Positions 1-10,522 of a DNA stretch of 64,000 bases are shown here, in pieces. The notes beneath the pieces were generated by a model that saw nothing but the letters and a program-made list of their open reading frames with translations, was not told where the DNA came from and made no database searches. The stretch is from Zygnema cylindricum. Its lineage: Eukaryota; Streptophyta; Zygnematophyceae; Zygnematales; Zygnemataceae. Location: assembly GCA_037447655.1 (NCBI GenBank), contig JBBHKE010002919.1:34325-98324 (forward strand), in the 5' to 3' direction. Position 1 is the stretch's first letter. Every line of letters begins with the position of its first letter. Position numbers and translations under genes: made by a program.

Positions 1-150
1 AAACCTGCATACGTTATTTCGCCGACACGTGTCCCTGCAAAAGTACAATACAGTACGATACACTCTACTGTACCTCTCGCTACTGTAACACTAATTAAGG
101 TAAGTCTTATAGTAGACTACTAGAAAAAATATCCTAAGTTATTTTTACCC
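1..150 (-). repeat. LTR fragment (D/E-like), cut by window edge
   Basis: This stretch resembles the right-hand part of the element D LTRs (near 3700-3760): a CACGTG block near position 28, a CTACTGT-rich segment, then AAGGTAAGT and ATCCTAAGT motifs in the same order. It stops at about 150, where gag-like sequence begins, so it is a truncated older LTR. The minus orientation is inferred from the D LTRs. It could also be the far end of an element lying outside the window. Confidence 0.4.
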
Positions 151-153
151 CTA

Positions 154-1280
154 TTGACTGAAATAAAGATTTATAAATTACAACAACTTATACTCTTTTG
201 GAATCTCCGGCTCGGTTTTCACCTCCAACTCCTTGTTGAGGAGTTCTCCATCATTCTCATCGAAATCCTCACCTGTTATTTGTGTTACAAAAAGTGCCTT
301 ATTATTTTCTCAATCTCATCTACCAATCTACCCCTCCTTAAGTCTCAACTCTATCAATCTAGTACACTGCGCATTGTAATGTCCCAACTTGTTACAAAAA
401 TGACAAAGCCCCTTATGAGGCCTTGATCCGGATCCATCCGATTGGTTCCCTCTCCCTCCTCCACCAAAGTTTCTATATGGTTTCTTAGGATCCTGATTTA
501 TACTCTGTCCTAGCAACCAATTCCTGAACACTCTTTCCTCCTCTCCGAATCTGAATGGTGTTTTCACGAACCAAAATCATCCCAACAACAGAATTCCAAA
601 TCCATCGATGATCTGGCAAATCTTGAACCCTGTTAACAATGTTATTATAATTTTCCAACTGTATCATTAACAAAGTATTCACCTTTTCTTTCTCGGTCCC
701 CTATTTTCCATCACTCTCTAACTCGATAAATAATCTATACAAGTTATTGCAAAAATCAAGCATCTTTCCTCCTTTGTAACATATGTTTCCACCTTCTGAT
801 TTGCTAGTTTTTGTTGCTGAATCCTACCTCAGAGCCTCCCACAAATCGGCCGCCTTGTGCACATTTAGGTGATGGGTAGAAATTGCTTGGGTAAGAGGCT
901 CAAGAATAAAATGAGTTGCCACTGTGTTGTTGAAATCCCACATTTCAGTATCATTTCCGTTGGTTTTTGGAAAAACCTTACCAGTATTGATCTAGTAGCT
1001 AAAGGTGTGAGTTTCTCCTTCCGCTTCTCTTTGCCTTTGTGTAACACGATGCTCTCTCTGTCATTATCTTCCTCCTTTGTCTCCAAAGATTCCTTGAGAA
1101 TCGAGCTCCTACAAACCCTAGTGGATATCCCAGATTTGCAGATTTGCAGATGGTTCCCCCACACGACCACTCACAATGCCCCATAGCCGTTTTTCAAAAT
1201 GTGCATCTCTCATCATAGTCTCCTAGTATTTGAACCCCGTTCCATTGAAAATGGGCACCATAGAGGGTGGGCCCATAACC
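154..1280 (-). pseudogene. gag: copia gag remnant (element A1)
   Basis: This is a broken Gag (nucleocapsid) gene of a Ty1/copia element. Frames at 865-1170, 485-682 and 328-567 match successive parts of the better-kept gag at 19503-20336. An intact CCHC zinc knuckle, C-HF-C-NKLG-H-YNAQ-C, lies at 364-405. The 5' end is at the primer-binding site (1266-1280), where the conserved MGPP start of Gag is read. The gene is split by several frameshifts and stops. Protease, integrase and RT are missing beyond about 154, where an LTR fragment abuts. It encodes no usable protein. Confidence 0.85.
1266..1280 (-). promoter_or_regulatory. primer-binding site for initiator tRNA-Met (anticodon arm)
   Basis: On the minus strand this reads GGTTATGGGCCCACC, directly after the LTR end ...TAACA. 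It is the complement of the initiator tRNA-Met anticodon stem-loop, whose CAU anticodon pairs with the ATG. Drosophila copia uses the same kind of half-tRNA primer. The site also encodes V-M-G-P of Gag. Confidence 0.8.
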
Positions 1281-1650
1281 TGTTACTCTGTGATCTCCAT
1301 TGGCCCACAAAATTTCCAACTTATTTGAAGCCTCTAGGATAATATTTGCCCCTTTGACTTTCAGACAAAATAAAAGCCACTGGGTTAGACAAGAGTTCTG
1401 ACCAACCCCATCTGTGTGAGGGCCCTACTCTCCTAAGTCAAACATAAAAAGAATTTCTAAGTTTGCTACCTAGAATAGTGAGATATGGCTGGCCAAAGAT
1501 GGCCTATAAATACAAAAGGTCTTTCAGAGAGAGGTACCTCAAAAAACGCATAAGTCCTAAATCCCTCTCTGAGCCCCTTACTACTTCTGTACCTAACCAA
1601 TCACAAGATTGTAAAGTACAAAAGTTACAAGTTGTTGGTTTGAAAAGTTA
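1281..1650 (-). mobile_element. 5' LTR of element A1, truncated
   Basis: It starts TGTTACTCTGTG like the other family A LTRs (42017, 60461). It keeps the CTCTAGGATAA block, the GGCCTATAAATA TATA-like block near 1500 and the GTACAAAAG block near 1617. Similarity ends at about 1650, so the distal third (G-box, tRNA-like module, LTR 5' end) is lost. The gag leader in the LTR reads ATG-GAG-ATC-ACA-GAG and then meets a TAA, so translation probably began at the ATG in the primer site. Confidence 0.75.
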
Positions 1651-1655
1651 GTTTC

Positions 1656-2100
1656 ATGCGCTCGTGTCGTTTTGAGCGTAAACATTGTTTCGTGTGTACT
1701 GTACGCGATTCTAATGCTATCTTGATTTACTGTGGAGGTTCAAATTGATTTGCAAATTGGGGATGTACAGAATTATTTGAGTGGCGCGAACAAAACGTAA
1801 GGAAAGGTACGGAATATGTAAATGTATGGCGGATCACGAAGCGATCCGATTTGGAATATTTTGAAAAAAAACGCAACCGTTACAAACAAATTTGGATGAT
1901 GTGACGTCAATTCGTCACGTGGATTGTGTGACCACACGTCACGACATAAAAAATACCAAAAAGGAGCTACAAACAGCAGCGCTGTCAGTTTGATCATTTT
2001 GGTGAGGGACGCGAAATCGCGTCCATCACATTATATTTATTTTAGACGGTCAAGATTTATTTGACAAAATTCGTATGGTTGTAATTATTTACAACAATGT
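1656..2100. other. gene-free stretch, short palindrome
   Basis: I see no coding sequence here. The region holds an 8-bp inverted repeat, GGACGCGA-AA-TCGCGTCC (2007-2024), and a cluster of CGTCAC/CACGTG-like words at 1900-1942. It may be decayed LTR, but I cannot assign a family. Confidence 0.4.
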
Positions 2101-2640
2101 TTTGTCCCATGTGCATTATCTATTTGTTTAGATCTATTCGTTATGACATATCACAAGGTATTTGGGTATACTCATATTAATAGAGGTAGTTGATAGATTG
2201 CGTACGGCTGGTATGCCTCCGTACAGTCAGTAGTAAGCTTTAGTGTATATTTGTAGGACAGTCATTTTTGGACTTAGAAACTTTTTGGACAAATACTATT
2301 TTTGCTCCTTTTTGGTAATTTAATTTGAGAACTGCTCTCAGTTGGATTGTTAGAATTATTTGACATTTTGCATGTGTGTTCCTCTTTGTATTGGCAATAT
2401 TGTGGCAAATTTGCTGAGCAACTTTGTGTCTGGTTTGCTTGGGGTTTCATTTTGAAGTTGGTCAGATTAATCAAAGTTCTGGCAAACTGTTTCTTTGCAA
2501 CTTTCACAAAGTGATGTGATAAGTCTGTTTGGTATTTTATTGTGAAAATTTGTGAAAATACTAATTAGCCTAAAAAATATCTGTTCATGTAGTTTTAGCT
2601 TGTTTTGCTTATTCTGTAGAATTATGAGTGGATTCAAATT
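2100..2640 (+). mobile_element. LTR fragment in plus orientation (D/E/K superfamily)
   Basis: The words GTATACTCAT, then GTACGGCTGG-ATGCCTCCGTACAG, then TAGGAC with CTTAG match in order the reverse complement of solo LTR E1 (about 49560-49760). The 3' half, with TTTGGCAAATTTGC- and GAAGTTGGT-like words, resembles the K LTRs. Neither end is recognisable, so this is a truncated copy opposite in strand to its neighbours. Confidence 0.5.
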
Positions 2641-2649
2641 AGGATGTTT

Positions 2650-2791
2650 TTGGGGTAGTCTATGTTTTTTCCGAGGGTAACTTCATGGTCAAAAATGGCT
2701 ATAAACAACAGAAGTGTCGCTTTACTTTTAGTACGACCACGGCTCGGCATGGCTGTCCCGCTAACACCCATCAGTTCTTGAGCCATGGTGG
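2650..2791 (-). mobile_element. old family A-like LTR, left part (split by element D)
   Basis: The words ATGGTCAAAAATGGCTATAAACA and CACCCATCAGTTCTTGAGCCATGG match in order the TATA region and downstream region of family A LTRs (compare 42230 and 42550). The same LTR resumes at 8980 after element D. The last five bases, GGTGG, and 8980-8984, GGTCG, are the target duplication of D. Confidence 0.55.
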
Positions 2792-3819
2792 TGTTGTTCT
2801 ATGACAACTGGTGCAGGTGAAGCAGCAGTATTAGTAGAGGTAAACATAACAGGTGGAGCAGCAGTAGTAGTAGAGGAAGACATACCTTAAGCAGAAGCTT
2901 TTCAAAAAGTCCCCACAAAAAACTGCATTTCACCACTCTAATACCTCACAGTTATACTAAACTTTACCACACGACAGATCTTGACTCACAAGTCCAATTA
3001 ACACACAACTCAACATATAAGAACCTCATTATACACACTGTTAACTCCCAAAGTTATAGCCAAATTGACCTAGTACACCATAAGATATAGGACCCGCAAA
3101 TTTCCAAAAACTGCCTTTTGGTTTCCCTTATCTCAAAATTGGATACAAGAATATTACTAAGTCCTAATCTTTATACTGTGAGAGAGCATCTACTGCCCAT
3201 TAGCCAATCAGATTATAATACCCTTAATAGTAGTAGTGTACGATAGTACGACAAGGTACTCTAGTGTACTTCCAAAAACCTATTTCAAACTAGCCTAAAA
3301 GTGAATAATGAAACACTATTTCCTAAAGCGCTACTCTACAAAATAATCTCTTCAGGTATTTGCAATCTGATGCCGTACACATAATGTTGCTTGGTAAATC
3401 ATCAACCTCAAATACCTCCTACCTGCTGTGGTAAACTTGTTCAACTATCTGGGACGCTTACAAAGCTCCTCGTCATCTATGGTCCCCCTCAGAATTCTCG
3501 GCGTAAATTCAATACGAATCAACCTCTGGTATTTGTCATTTCCACTTGTGTTCCCAGATGTCCGGTTTATTTTCCGTCCGCCCGATCCGACAAATTCAGT
3601 CGTCCGATAGATGACATGTGGCCATGACTATTCCCCATTTCTTGCACTGTCTGAAAAGTCGACGCGTATTTATGTGATCGTACTGATACTCTTGAGAAAA
3701 CTTTCTACTGTCACACTATTCAAGGTAAGTATTACATTTCAAACTACACCAAAATATTCTAAGTACTTAGGCTTCCCTCACAGCTTAATATATTGAAGTC
3801 AAAGCTTTTAAAAACAACA
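2792..3819 (-). mobile_element. 3' LTR of element D
   Basis: The terminal TG...CA is at 2792/3819. The LTR matches the 5' LTR block by block but is longer. Near its gag-leader end a 36-bp unit is tandemly duplicated (2814-2849, 2850-2885). An ATG of the leader frame is kept at 2881-2883, inside the LTR, reading MSSSTTTAA-like residues. The polypurine tract CTAAAGCTTTAGGGGAG follows on the element strand at 3820-3836. Confidence 0.85.
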
Positions 3820-3842
3820 CTCCCCTAAAGCTTTAGACTCTG

Positions 3843-5345
3843 TTATTCACTTAGACCAATAGCCTTTGTGCAAAACTGTAATTTAGATGCAAGAATAGCT
3901 TTAGTTAGCACATTTGCAACCATGTTTTCATCCGACAAATAGCACATTTCAATGACCTTTGCAAACACATTTTCACGGACAAAATGGAGTCTGATATCCA
4001 TATGCTTGCTCTTAAAGTGGTGGTTGGGGTTGGAGGCTATGGCATTTGCTGCTTGGTTGTTGCACCAGATGACTTGAGGACCAGATTGCATATGTCCCAA
4101 TTCTTGCAAGGGTGCTTTTACCCACAGGAGTTCTTTGAGGGCAGAACTTGTTATCATATATTCAAACTCCATAGTTGATTGGGCGATGACCTTCTAAAAT
4201 TTCCTGCTCCAACAGCAGATACCATTTCCAATCTGTAGATTAAATCTAGTGGTGGATTACCTGCTGGGCATGTCTCCATAACTCGCATCGCTTCAAGTTT
4301 TCAGCTTGACTTCTCCTCCTCCGAGGACAAGTTTAAGATTCCAAGTTCTTGCTGAATACCTCAGGATTCTTTTTGCAGCTTTCCAATCTGCCCTTTTTGG
4401 ATTTTGCATACTCTTACTTAATGCTCCAACTGCTGCTGCCACATCTGGCCTAGTATAGTTTATAAAATAGATAAGACTTCCAACTACTTGCCTATATGGT
4501 TTTGAGGCCATGAAATCCTCCTCCCTTGACTCTAGCATCTCATCAACTAGAATACCTGACTCAAAGTCAACTCCCTCTAATTTATGTCTGTATTCCATTG
4601 GAATGACACATCCTTTAGCCTCTTTCATATCAAACTTTTCAAGCATGGAACTTATAACCTTTTTTTGAGTTAACATGACTTGCCTCTTACTTCTATCTCA
4701 CTTTACTTATATTCCTAAAATGTATTTGGCCTCACCGAGGTATTTTATCTCAAACCTTGATTTTAGGGCACTCTTTATTCTATTTATTTCATCCATGGAT
4801 TTCCTGATAAGCAACAAATCATCTACATAAACAACAATATACAGTATTCCATCCTTCCCTTGTAAAAAATAAACATAACGGTTTGAATTGACTCTTTTGA
4901 AACCTAGTTTGGTGAGGAACTCATCTCACTTTAGGTTCCACTGTTTGGGGACCAACGGAGAGAAAGTTTCCTCAAATACGTTTCCTTCTTTTTGATTGTA
5001 ACCTTTGGCCACAAGTCTAGCCTTCTACCGTTCAATCGTGCCATCCGGGTTTAATTTCACTTTAAATTCCCATTTACTTTGGATGGCTTTTCGGTCCGGA
5101 GGCAGATCAACCAGCTCCCACGTTTGAGCTTCCATTACAAACTTCATTTCATCGTTTGCCGCTTCAATCCAGTGAGTTCTTTTCGGTGAAGAGAAGGCCT
5201 CCCGGATGGTCAGAGGTTCTCCTCGGTTAGCAGAGTAGGCAAAGTGGGAACTTGATTGGAGGCGAGTGCTAGTTTTTCTTCCCCCTCGGAAATTCTGAGG
5301 TGGAGACCGATGGATGTCTTGCGTTTCTCTCCTGTCTTGCAACTG
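3843..5345 (-). pseudogene. pol: element D RT and RNase H
   Basis: The C-terminal half of the copia polyprotein is a DNA polymerase on RNA and DNA templates, followed by RNase H. The RT N-terminal block with [17 protein letters not shown] lies at 5025-5160. The catalytic YVDD is intact at 4818-4829. The connection (4293-4676) carries the YFINYTRPDVAAAVGALS-type motif. RNase H (3843-4172) keeps EYMITSSALKELLWVK and the WCNNQAA motif (usual form WCDNQAA, so this D is N), and ends near the polypurine tract. Frameshifts at about 4290, 4680 and 5025 break the reading frame. Only fragments could be made. Confidence 0.85.
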
Positions 5346-6395
5346 GCTGTGACTTATCCTGTAGCTGTTCTCCTTGCTCGATTTGTTGTTGAAGAGGAAC
5401 TAGAGTTTCCGAAATCACTAGATCTGCAAGAGGTTGCTGAACGGGTGGGTAGAAAACTGTTTTCTGTGTGGAAAAAATAACATATTCTTGAGATTTTGTT
5501 GCAACCTGATTTTCTATCATAGAAAATATATCTGCTGATTCTGCCTCATCTTTTATAATATTGTTCCTAAACACCACTATCTTCTGTTTTTCTAAAATAT
5601 AAACTCTATAGCCTTTTGATTTATCATCATACCCCATAAGAATACGTGGTAGACGTTTTGGTTCCATTTTCCAGGTATTTGGGGATGTGTTTAGAATAAA
5701 GCATTTACTGTCATTTACTCTGGAATGACTAAGGTCTGGATTTCTACCTGTCTATAGTTCAAAAGGTGTAGTAGTGACTGAACGAGACGCAATCATGTTT
5801 TTGATATGCACAATTTGCGGCCTCAACCCAGAATTTCAAATCTATATTTTTTTCAGCTAGCATAGATCTAGCACATTCAGTAATTGTCCTATTTAATCTC
5901 TCGTAAACCATTTTGCTGAGGAGTGTAAGGAAATATTAGTTGGCGACTAATCCCTTCATCCAAGAGAAAGTGTTCATATTCTTTTGACATATACTCTCTT
6001 CTATTATCCAAGCTGAGCTCCAGAATCGAAACTCCATGTAGTTTCTCCACCCAAGCCTTGTAATGTTTGAAGTGGCCAAACACTTCACTCTTTTCTTTCA
6101 TGAAGTAGACTTTTTGAACCGAGAAAAATCATCTGTAAAAGCAACCATGAACCAAACCCTCCGAGCAGAAGGCACATGTGCTGGTCCCACAACATCCAAA
6201 TGAATAAGTAGTAAAACTTTTGTAGATATGTGATCTGATTGCTGGGGAAAAGGGCAACTTATGAATCTTGCCTAAAGAGCAGCCATCACATGTTTTTACT
6301 GGCTGATTCGTTACTGAAACACCTTCTATTTTACCATCTTTTACCGTTTTCGTTAAGCTATCATAGTTAACATGGCCTAATCTTTAATTCCATAA
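5346..6395 (-). pseudogene. pol: element D integrase and linker
   Basis: This is the copia integrase (DDE strand transferase) remnant. The C-terminal GYDDKSKGYRVYILEKQKIVV block is at about 5540-5640. The core piece with DNRREY and TPQQNGLREIK is at 5889-6101, where the third catalytic acid falls in a degraded segment. The N-terminal Cys half of the HHCC zinc finger (CDGCSLGKIHK-like) is near 6250-6290. Several frameshifts are present. A linker rich in Q/E residues (5269-5530) separates integrase from RT. Confidence 0.8.
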
Positions 6396-6836
6396 TTAAT
6401 TCTCAGATTGTACACCTGAATAGAGAACATTATTTTCTTTAGAATCAGCCATATCGATACGATACATTTTGCTTGCATCTCTAGTTCGTGTGATTGCTAT
6501 CTTGCCTAGTTTGCTCACAACCTGCCTAGCTCCTTTAAGGGAGACCTTGAAACCTTTACTCTCAACCAAAGATGTAGAGGAAAGGTTTTTTTTGAAATCA
6601 GGAACAAATAAAACATTATGAAGTGTTCTATCTACTAGTTTCCCTCCTACATCTGTTAGCAATGAGACATCACCCTGTGCAGATGTCTGCACACTCATTC
6701 CAAAAGCATAGTAAATATTTCTTACAGGTGTTGACTTCAGATCGGTGAAAAGTGATTTATCCCAGCACATATGTGCTGATGCTCCGGTGTCCATTATCCA
6801 CCCAGTGTCCTTGGAGCCTTCCATTGCCGCCGCCAT
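6396..6836 (-). pseudogene. pol: element D aspartic protease and GAG-pre-integrase start
   Basis: This 146-residue open frame carries the retropepsin active site GWIMDTGASAHMC (D-T-G at about 6783-6791). The copia protease spacing follows: VLFVPDFKKNL, then VSKLGKIAI and MYRIDMADSKENNVLYSG at the protease to GAG-pre boundary. The protease cleaves the Gag-Pol polyprotein. The active-site triad is intact here, but the frame is cut off from gag and integrase. Confidence 0.85.
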
Positions 6837-7098
6837 TGCAAAAAACTCTGAATCATCCGCTCAATGAAGCTCAAGAACTCATTTTCCTCAGTAACAGATG
6901 ATGAAAATAAGGAGTTGTTCTATAACTGCAAACCAGAAAAGCCTTGGTTAAATTGACTCTGCTGCCATCTTGGCCTATGTAATCTTGTCTCATTTGCCTT
7001 CTTAAGTTTAGGACAGTACCTATAACAAGAGTAAAAGCACGTAGTAAAAGACTGTCTATTTTGACCTTGATTAAACTGTTTAAACTGACCTTGATTTT

Positions 7099-7556
7099 GA
7101 TTAAATTGATTCCTTTGGGGATTTAACTGATTTCTTCTTTGATTAAACTATCCCTTCTTGTCAAAGTCTGTGTTGAATGCTTCTACAGTCTTTTCTCCAC
7201 TAAGCATCTTTGACGTAGAATGTTCTTCAAGTATAATATTAATAGCCAATTGAAGAGTCCAGCTAGAGTTGTCATGCTTTTTCAATTCAGCAGATGCATC
7301 TTTCATGCTCTAGGAAGAGCCCTATTTGATTAAACTGATTCCTTTGAGGATTAAACTGATTTCTTCTTTGAATAAACTATCCCTTCTTGTCAAACTCTGT
7401 GTTGAATGCTTCTACGGTCTTTTCTCCACTAAGCACCTTTGATGTAGACTCTTCTTCAAGTATGATATTAATAGCCAACTGAAGAGTCCAGCTACACTTA
7501 TCATGCTTTTTCAATTCAGCAGATGCATCATTCATACTACTAGGAAGACCCCTAAC
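7099..7556 (-). repeat. 229-bp tandem duplication inside gag
   Basis: Two near-identical units with a 229-bp spacing: TCCCTTCTTGTC at 7151 and 7380, and GATTAAAYTGATTCC at 7099 and 7328. It duplicates the gag segment ending VEAFNTEFDKKG. As 229 is not a multiple of 3, it shifts the frame. Confidence 0.8.
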
Positions 7557-7973
7557 TATCAGTGCAGCTTGTTGGAATTCAGGAAAAGAACCTCCAGAAT
7601 AAGCATGAGCATCAATGAGAGTTCTAAAATTGTCGGTATACTCGGCCATTGTTCCCCCCGAGTATTTGTAGTCCCATATCTTTCTAGCCAACAGAGGTTC
7701 CTCCCGAATATTCGCTTTCTCATAAGAAGTCTTTAGAGACTTCCATATGTCAATCGACTTTTTTATTTTGATCCTCAACATGACCATGTTCTCCGAAACG
7801 TAGAGTTTGAGAGTATTTCGAACATGTGAATTCTTCTTTGCCCATGTTGGATCAGCCTCATCAAGTGATCCATCCAGAATGTCTAGCAGACCTGCATTTT
7901 CAAAATGTGACTCAACCATATCCGCCCAATAAGCATACTTCTGACCATTAAAAATAGGAATTCTTGAAGACAA

Positions 7974-7983
7974 GCCCATAACC
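7974..7983 (-). promoter_or_regulatory. primer-binding site of element D
   Basis: On the element strand this is GGTTATGGGC directly after the LTR end ...ACATCA. The 10-nt match to the initiator tRNA anticodon arm is shorter than in family A because this lineage encodes MGLSSR, not MGPPSR. Confidence 0.7.
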
Positions 7984-8979
7984 TGATGTTCTATGAAAAT
8001 TGGTGCAGGTGGAGCTGCAGCACTAGTAGTAGAGGTAGATATAGCTTAAGCAGAAGCTTTTCAAGAAGTCCCCACAAAACACTGTATTTCACCACCCTAA
8101 TGCTTCACAGTTTTACTAAACTTTACCACACTATAAATTCCAACTCACAAGTCCAATTAACACACAACTCAACATATAAGAACCTCATCATACACACTGT
8201 TAACTCCCAAAGTTAGAGCCAAATTGACCTAGTATACCATAAGATACATGACCTGCAAGTTTCCAAAAACTGCCATTTGGTTTCCCTTATCTCAAAACTG
8301 GATACAAGAATATTACTAAGTCCTAATCTTTATACTGTGAGAAAGCATCTACTGCCCATTAGCCAATCAGATTTCAATACCCTTAATAGTAGTATTGTAT
8401 GATAGTACCACAAGGTACTCTAGTGTACTTCCAAAAACCTATTTCCAACTAGCCTAAAAGTGAATAGTGAAACACTATTTCTTAAAGCGTTACGCTACAA
8501 AAATAATCTATTCACGTATTTACAATCCGATGCCGTACACATAATGTTGCTTGGTAAGTCATCAACCTGAAATACTTCCAACTTGCTGTGGTAAACTTGT
8601 ACGACTATTTGTGATGCTTACGGAGCTCCTCGTCATCTATGGTCCCCCTCAGACTTCTCGGCGTAAATTCAATACGAATCAACCTCTGGTATTTGTCATT
8701 TCCACTTGTGTTCCTAGATGTCCGGTTTATTTTCCGTCCGCCCGATCCGACGAATTCAGTCGTCCGATAGATGACATGTGGCCATGACTATTCCGCATTT
8801 CCTACACTGTCTGAAAAGTCGACGCGTATATATGTGACCGTACTGATACTCTTGAGAAAACATTCTACTGTCACACTATTCAAGGTAAGTATTACATTTC
8901 AAACTACACCAAAATATTCTAAGTACTTAGGCTTCCCTCACTGCTCTATATATTGAAGTCAAAACCTTCAAAAACAACA
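7984..8979 (-). mobile_element. 5' LTR of element D
   Basis: A 996-bp LTR with TG...CA ends. On the element strand it starts TGTTGTTTTTGAAGG and carries the ACTGAATTCGTCGGATCGGG block. The ACATGTGGCC near 8773 replaces the G-box seen in other LTRs. Its inner end encodes the gag leader. The right flank GGTCG is the target duplication. Confidence 0.85.
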
Positions 8980-9545
8980 GGTCGCTCTTCCCGTAATGTT
9001 CGCAGACCACTCATGTTGTGCTACGTGTGATCCACCGACGTTAGCTCACAAACTGCCAAATGACCACTCCGGTGCATTGGCTCCACTGTGAGCCGTATAA
9101 TCTGAAGTCGACATTTGATTTCGTCCGTTAAAATAACATGTTGTTTTGTGTATTACGTGCAGTCCAGTATGTCATGCGGTCCGGTTTGTTTCGTGTTCGT
9201 TCCGTTTCGTAATCGGTTAAATAGAATATGTCAAGTGGTTCATCTTTAAATAAGAATTATTCTCCATGTACCTAACGCTTCGTCAAGACCTAATGCACAA
9301 GACGGAAGACTACGTTGTACGACGGTCATCTTGTAGGACCTAGGATCAAATCGTGGTCTGACCGCATATCTTTCGCAATGGGTTGTGTCTCTTGCTCCCT
9401 TTGCCTATCTCCTTGTCTGCCTTGCTGCATGTCTAAGGTAGCCATGGTTGTCTTTAAGTCCTTAGTGATTACGACAAGTATGAGGACTTAAATGACACGA
9501 GAGACTGTGAAACAAAAGATAGAAATATAAAATAGCTTTTTCAAG
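8980..9545 (-). mobile_element. old family A-like LTR, right part
   Basis: This continues the LTR at 2650-2791. It holds a tRNA-like B box (CTAGGATCAAATC at 9339-9351), the conserved GATTACGACAAGTATG block near 9468, and an LTR end TTCAAGA (normally TTCAACA) at 9545. The following bases belong to the non-LTR RT element. Confidence 0.55.
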
Positions 9546-9584
9546 AGATTATACTACTTGTGCCCCATCCTTTGTTGACCAAGT
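9546..9584 (+). pseudogene. scrap of the non-LTR RT element
   Basis: The 39 bases read DYTTCAPSFVDQ and align with 59962-59999 (CTICAPSFINQV) of the larger broken copy. The scrap is trapped between two copia LTRs, so both copias landed in the same non-LTR element copy. Its last five bases, CAAGT, would be the target site of element A2. Confidence 0.6.
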
Positions 9585-10478
9585 TGTTACTTAAAATTCT
9601 ATGGTCTCCATTGACCCACAGAATGAGCAGCATAGGTAAAACCTCTAGGATAAAACTTGCCCCTTCTACTTTCCCACTGAATAAGTGCATCCTACGCACA
9701 CGTATATTCTGACCACACTCACTTTTGTGAGGACAAGACTCCCTTGAGGCAAACGCAAAAAGAATCATTGAATTTGCTCCCCTGAGCAGAAAGTTATGGC
9801 TGGTCAAAGATGATCTTTATAGTTACAAGCTCTCTTAGAGAGAGGTACCTAAATCTCACTAAGTCTTGGTCTGCCTACTCACGACTACCTACTACTAAAC
9901 CCTAGTCCAATAGGAACACTATATATTACAAGAAGGTACAATAAGAGATGTACTTATTGTACGACAATTGTACGACATGGTCTACAAGGTGACACTTGTG
10001 AAATCGGGAGCCATGGTTCCTCCTCCCATCTTCTCCGGTATCAAATAATATGGCGCCACGTGGCACCGCGTAACGTTATCTCTAAATGACGCCAAAAGCT
10101 CACTTCGCGTGGCGGCTACAATGCCGGCCGTCCGATCAAAACATATTTTACACGGTTCAGATTCGCGTACTTGCATGAATTGCTCCTTTTCGTTAGTCTG
10201 TTGTTAATTAGCAGTCGCGTTAATATTTATATATCTTTGAAACCCGTCACGTGTATCGTTTCATAGCGCCTGAATCGCTAAGGTGCTCGGCTATAGAGAA
10301 TCCAGAGGTCTTAGGTTCAAATCTAGACCTAGGCAACATTTTAGTAAAATATCCTCTACTTCAAAATCTGCCACTTTCAAAATATGGCGGCAGCCATGGC
10401 GCGCCTTTGATCCTCACTCTCTTCCTTTAAAGCGAAACTAAAATAGAGAAGTGATATTTTAATTACCTCTTTTTAACA
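9585..10478 (-). mobile_element. 3' LTR of element A2
   Basis: An 894-bp family A LTR with TG...CA ends, followed by the polypurine tract (AATTAAGGGGAG on the element strand, 10479-10490). It carries the G-box CCACGTGGC at 10056-10064, an inverted GTACAAGAAG/CTTATTGTAC block near 9930-9965, and a tRNA-like module at 10262-10345 on the opposite strand. Confidence 0.85.
10262..10345 (+). other. tRNA-like module in LTR A2 (antisense to the element)
   Basis: An A-box-like TGAATCGCTAAGGTGC (10271-10286) and a B-box-like GGTTCAAATCT (10314-10324) are spaced as in a tRNA. The B box sits in a T-arm-like hairpin, AGGTCT...AGACCT. It is too degraded for a real tRNA. Similar modules sit at the same place in the other group 1 LTRs. 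Confidence 0.55.
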
Positions 10479-10522
10479 CTCCCCTTAATTCCTAGTAACT
10501 TTTCAATTTTAATCCACAGTTT

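Larger units (their letters stand above)
6890..7983 (-). pseudogene. gag: element D gag with internal duplication
   Basis: This is copia Gag (capsid), UBN2-like family. The open part 7377-7979 begins MGLSSRIPIFNGQKYAYWADM and includes the WKSLKTSYEKAN and KIWDYKYSGGTMAEY motifs. The conserved leader upstream, in the LTR, reads ISTSTTSAAAPP...QVMG, but its start codon is ATA here, whereas element F has ATG. The C-terminal part is tandemly duplicated (7099-7556). The zinc knuckle near 7030 is degenerate (CFYSCYRYC). Confidence 0.85.
2792..8979 (-). mobile_element. complete Ty1/copia element D
   Basis: This full-length but dead copia has a 3' LTR (2792-3819), polypurine tract, RNase H, RT, integrase, protease, gag, primer site and 5' LTR (7984-8979). 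The flanks GGTGG and GGTCG form a 5-bp target duplication with one mismatch. It sits inside an older LTR whose halves are 2650-2791 and 8980-9545. All domains are present in the copia order. Stops and frameshifts in gag and pol, together with many LTR differences, show it is an old copy. Confidence 0.85.

Noticed and set aside
3391-3627. 78-codon plus-strand frame, also at 8551-8787
   Set aside because: It appears twice only because it lies in the two LTRs of element D, antisense to the element, with no coding features.
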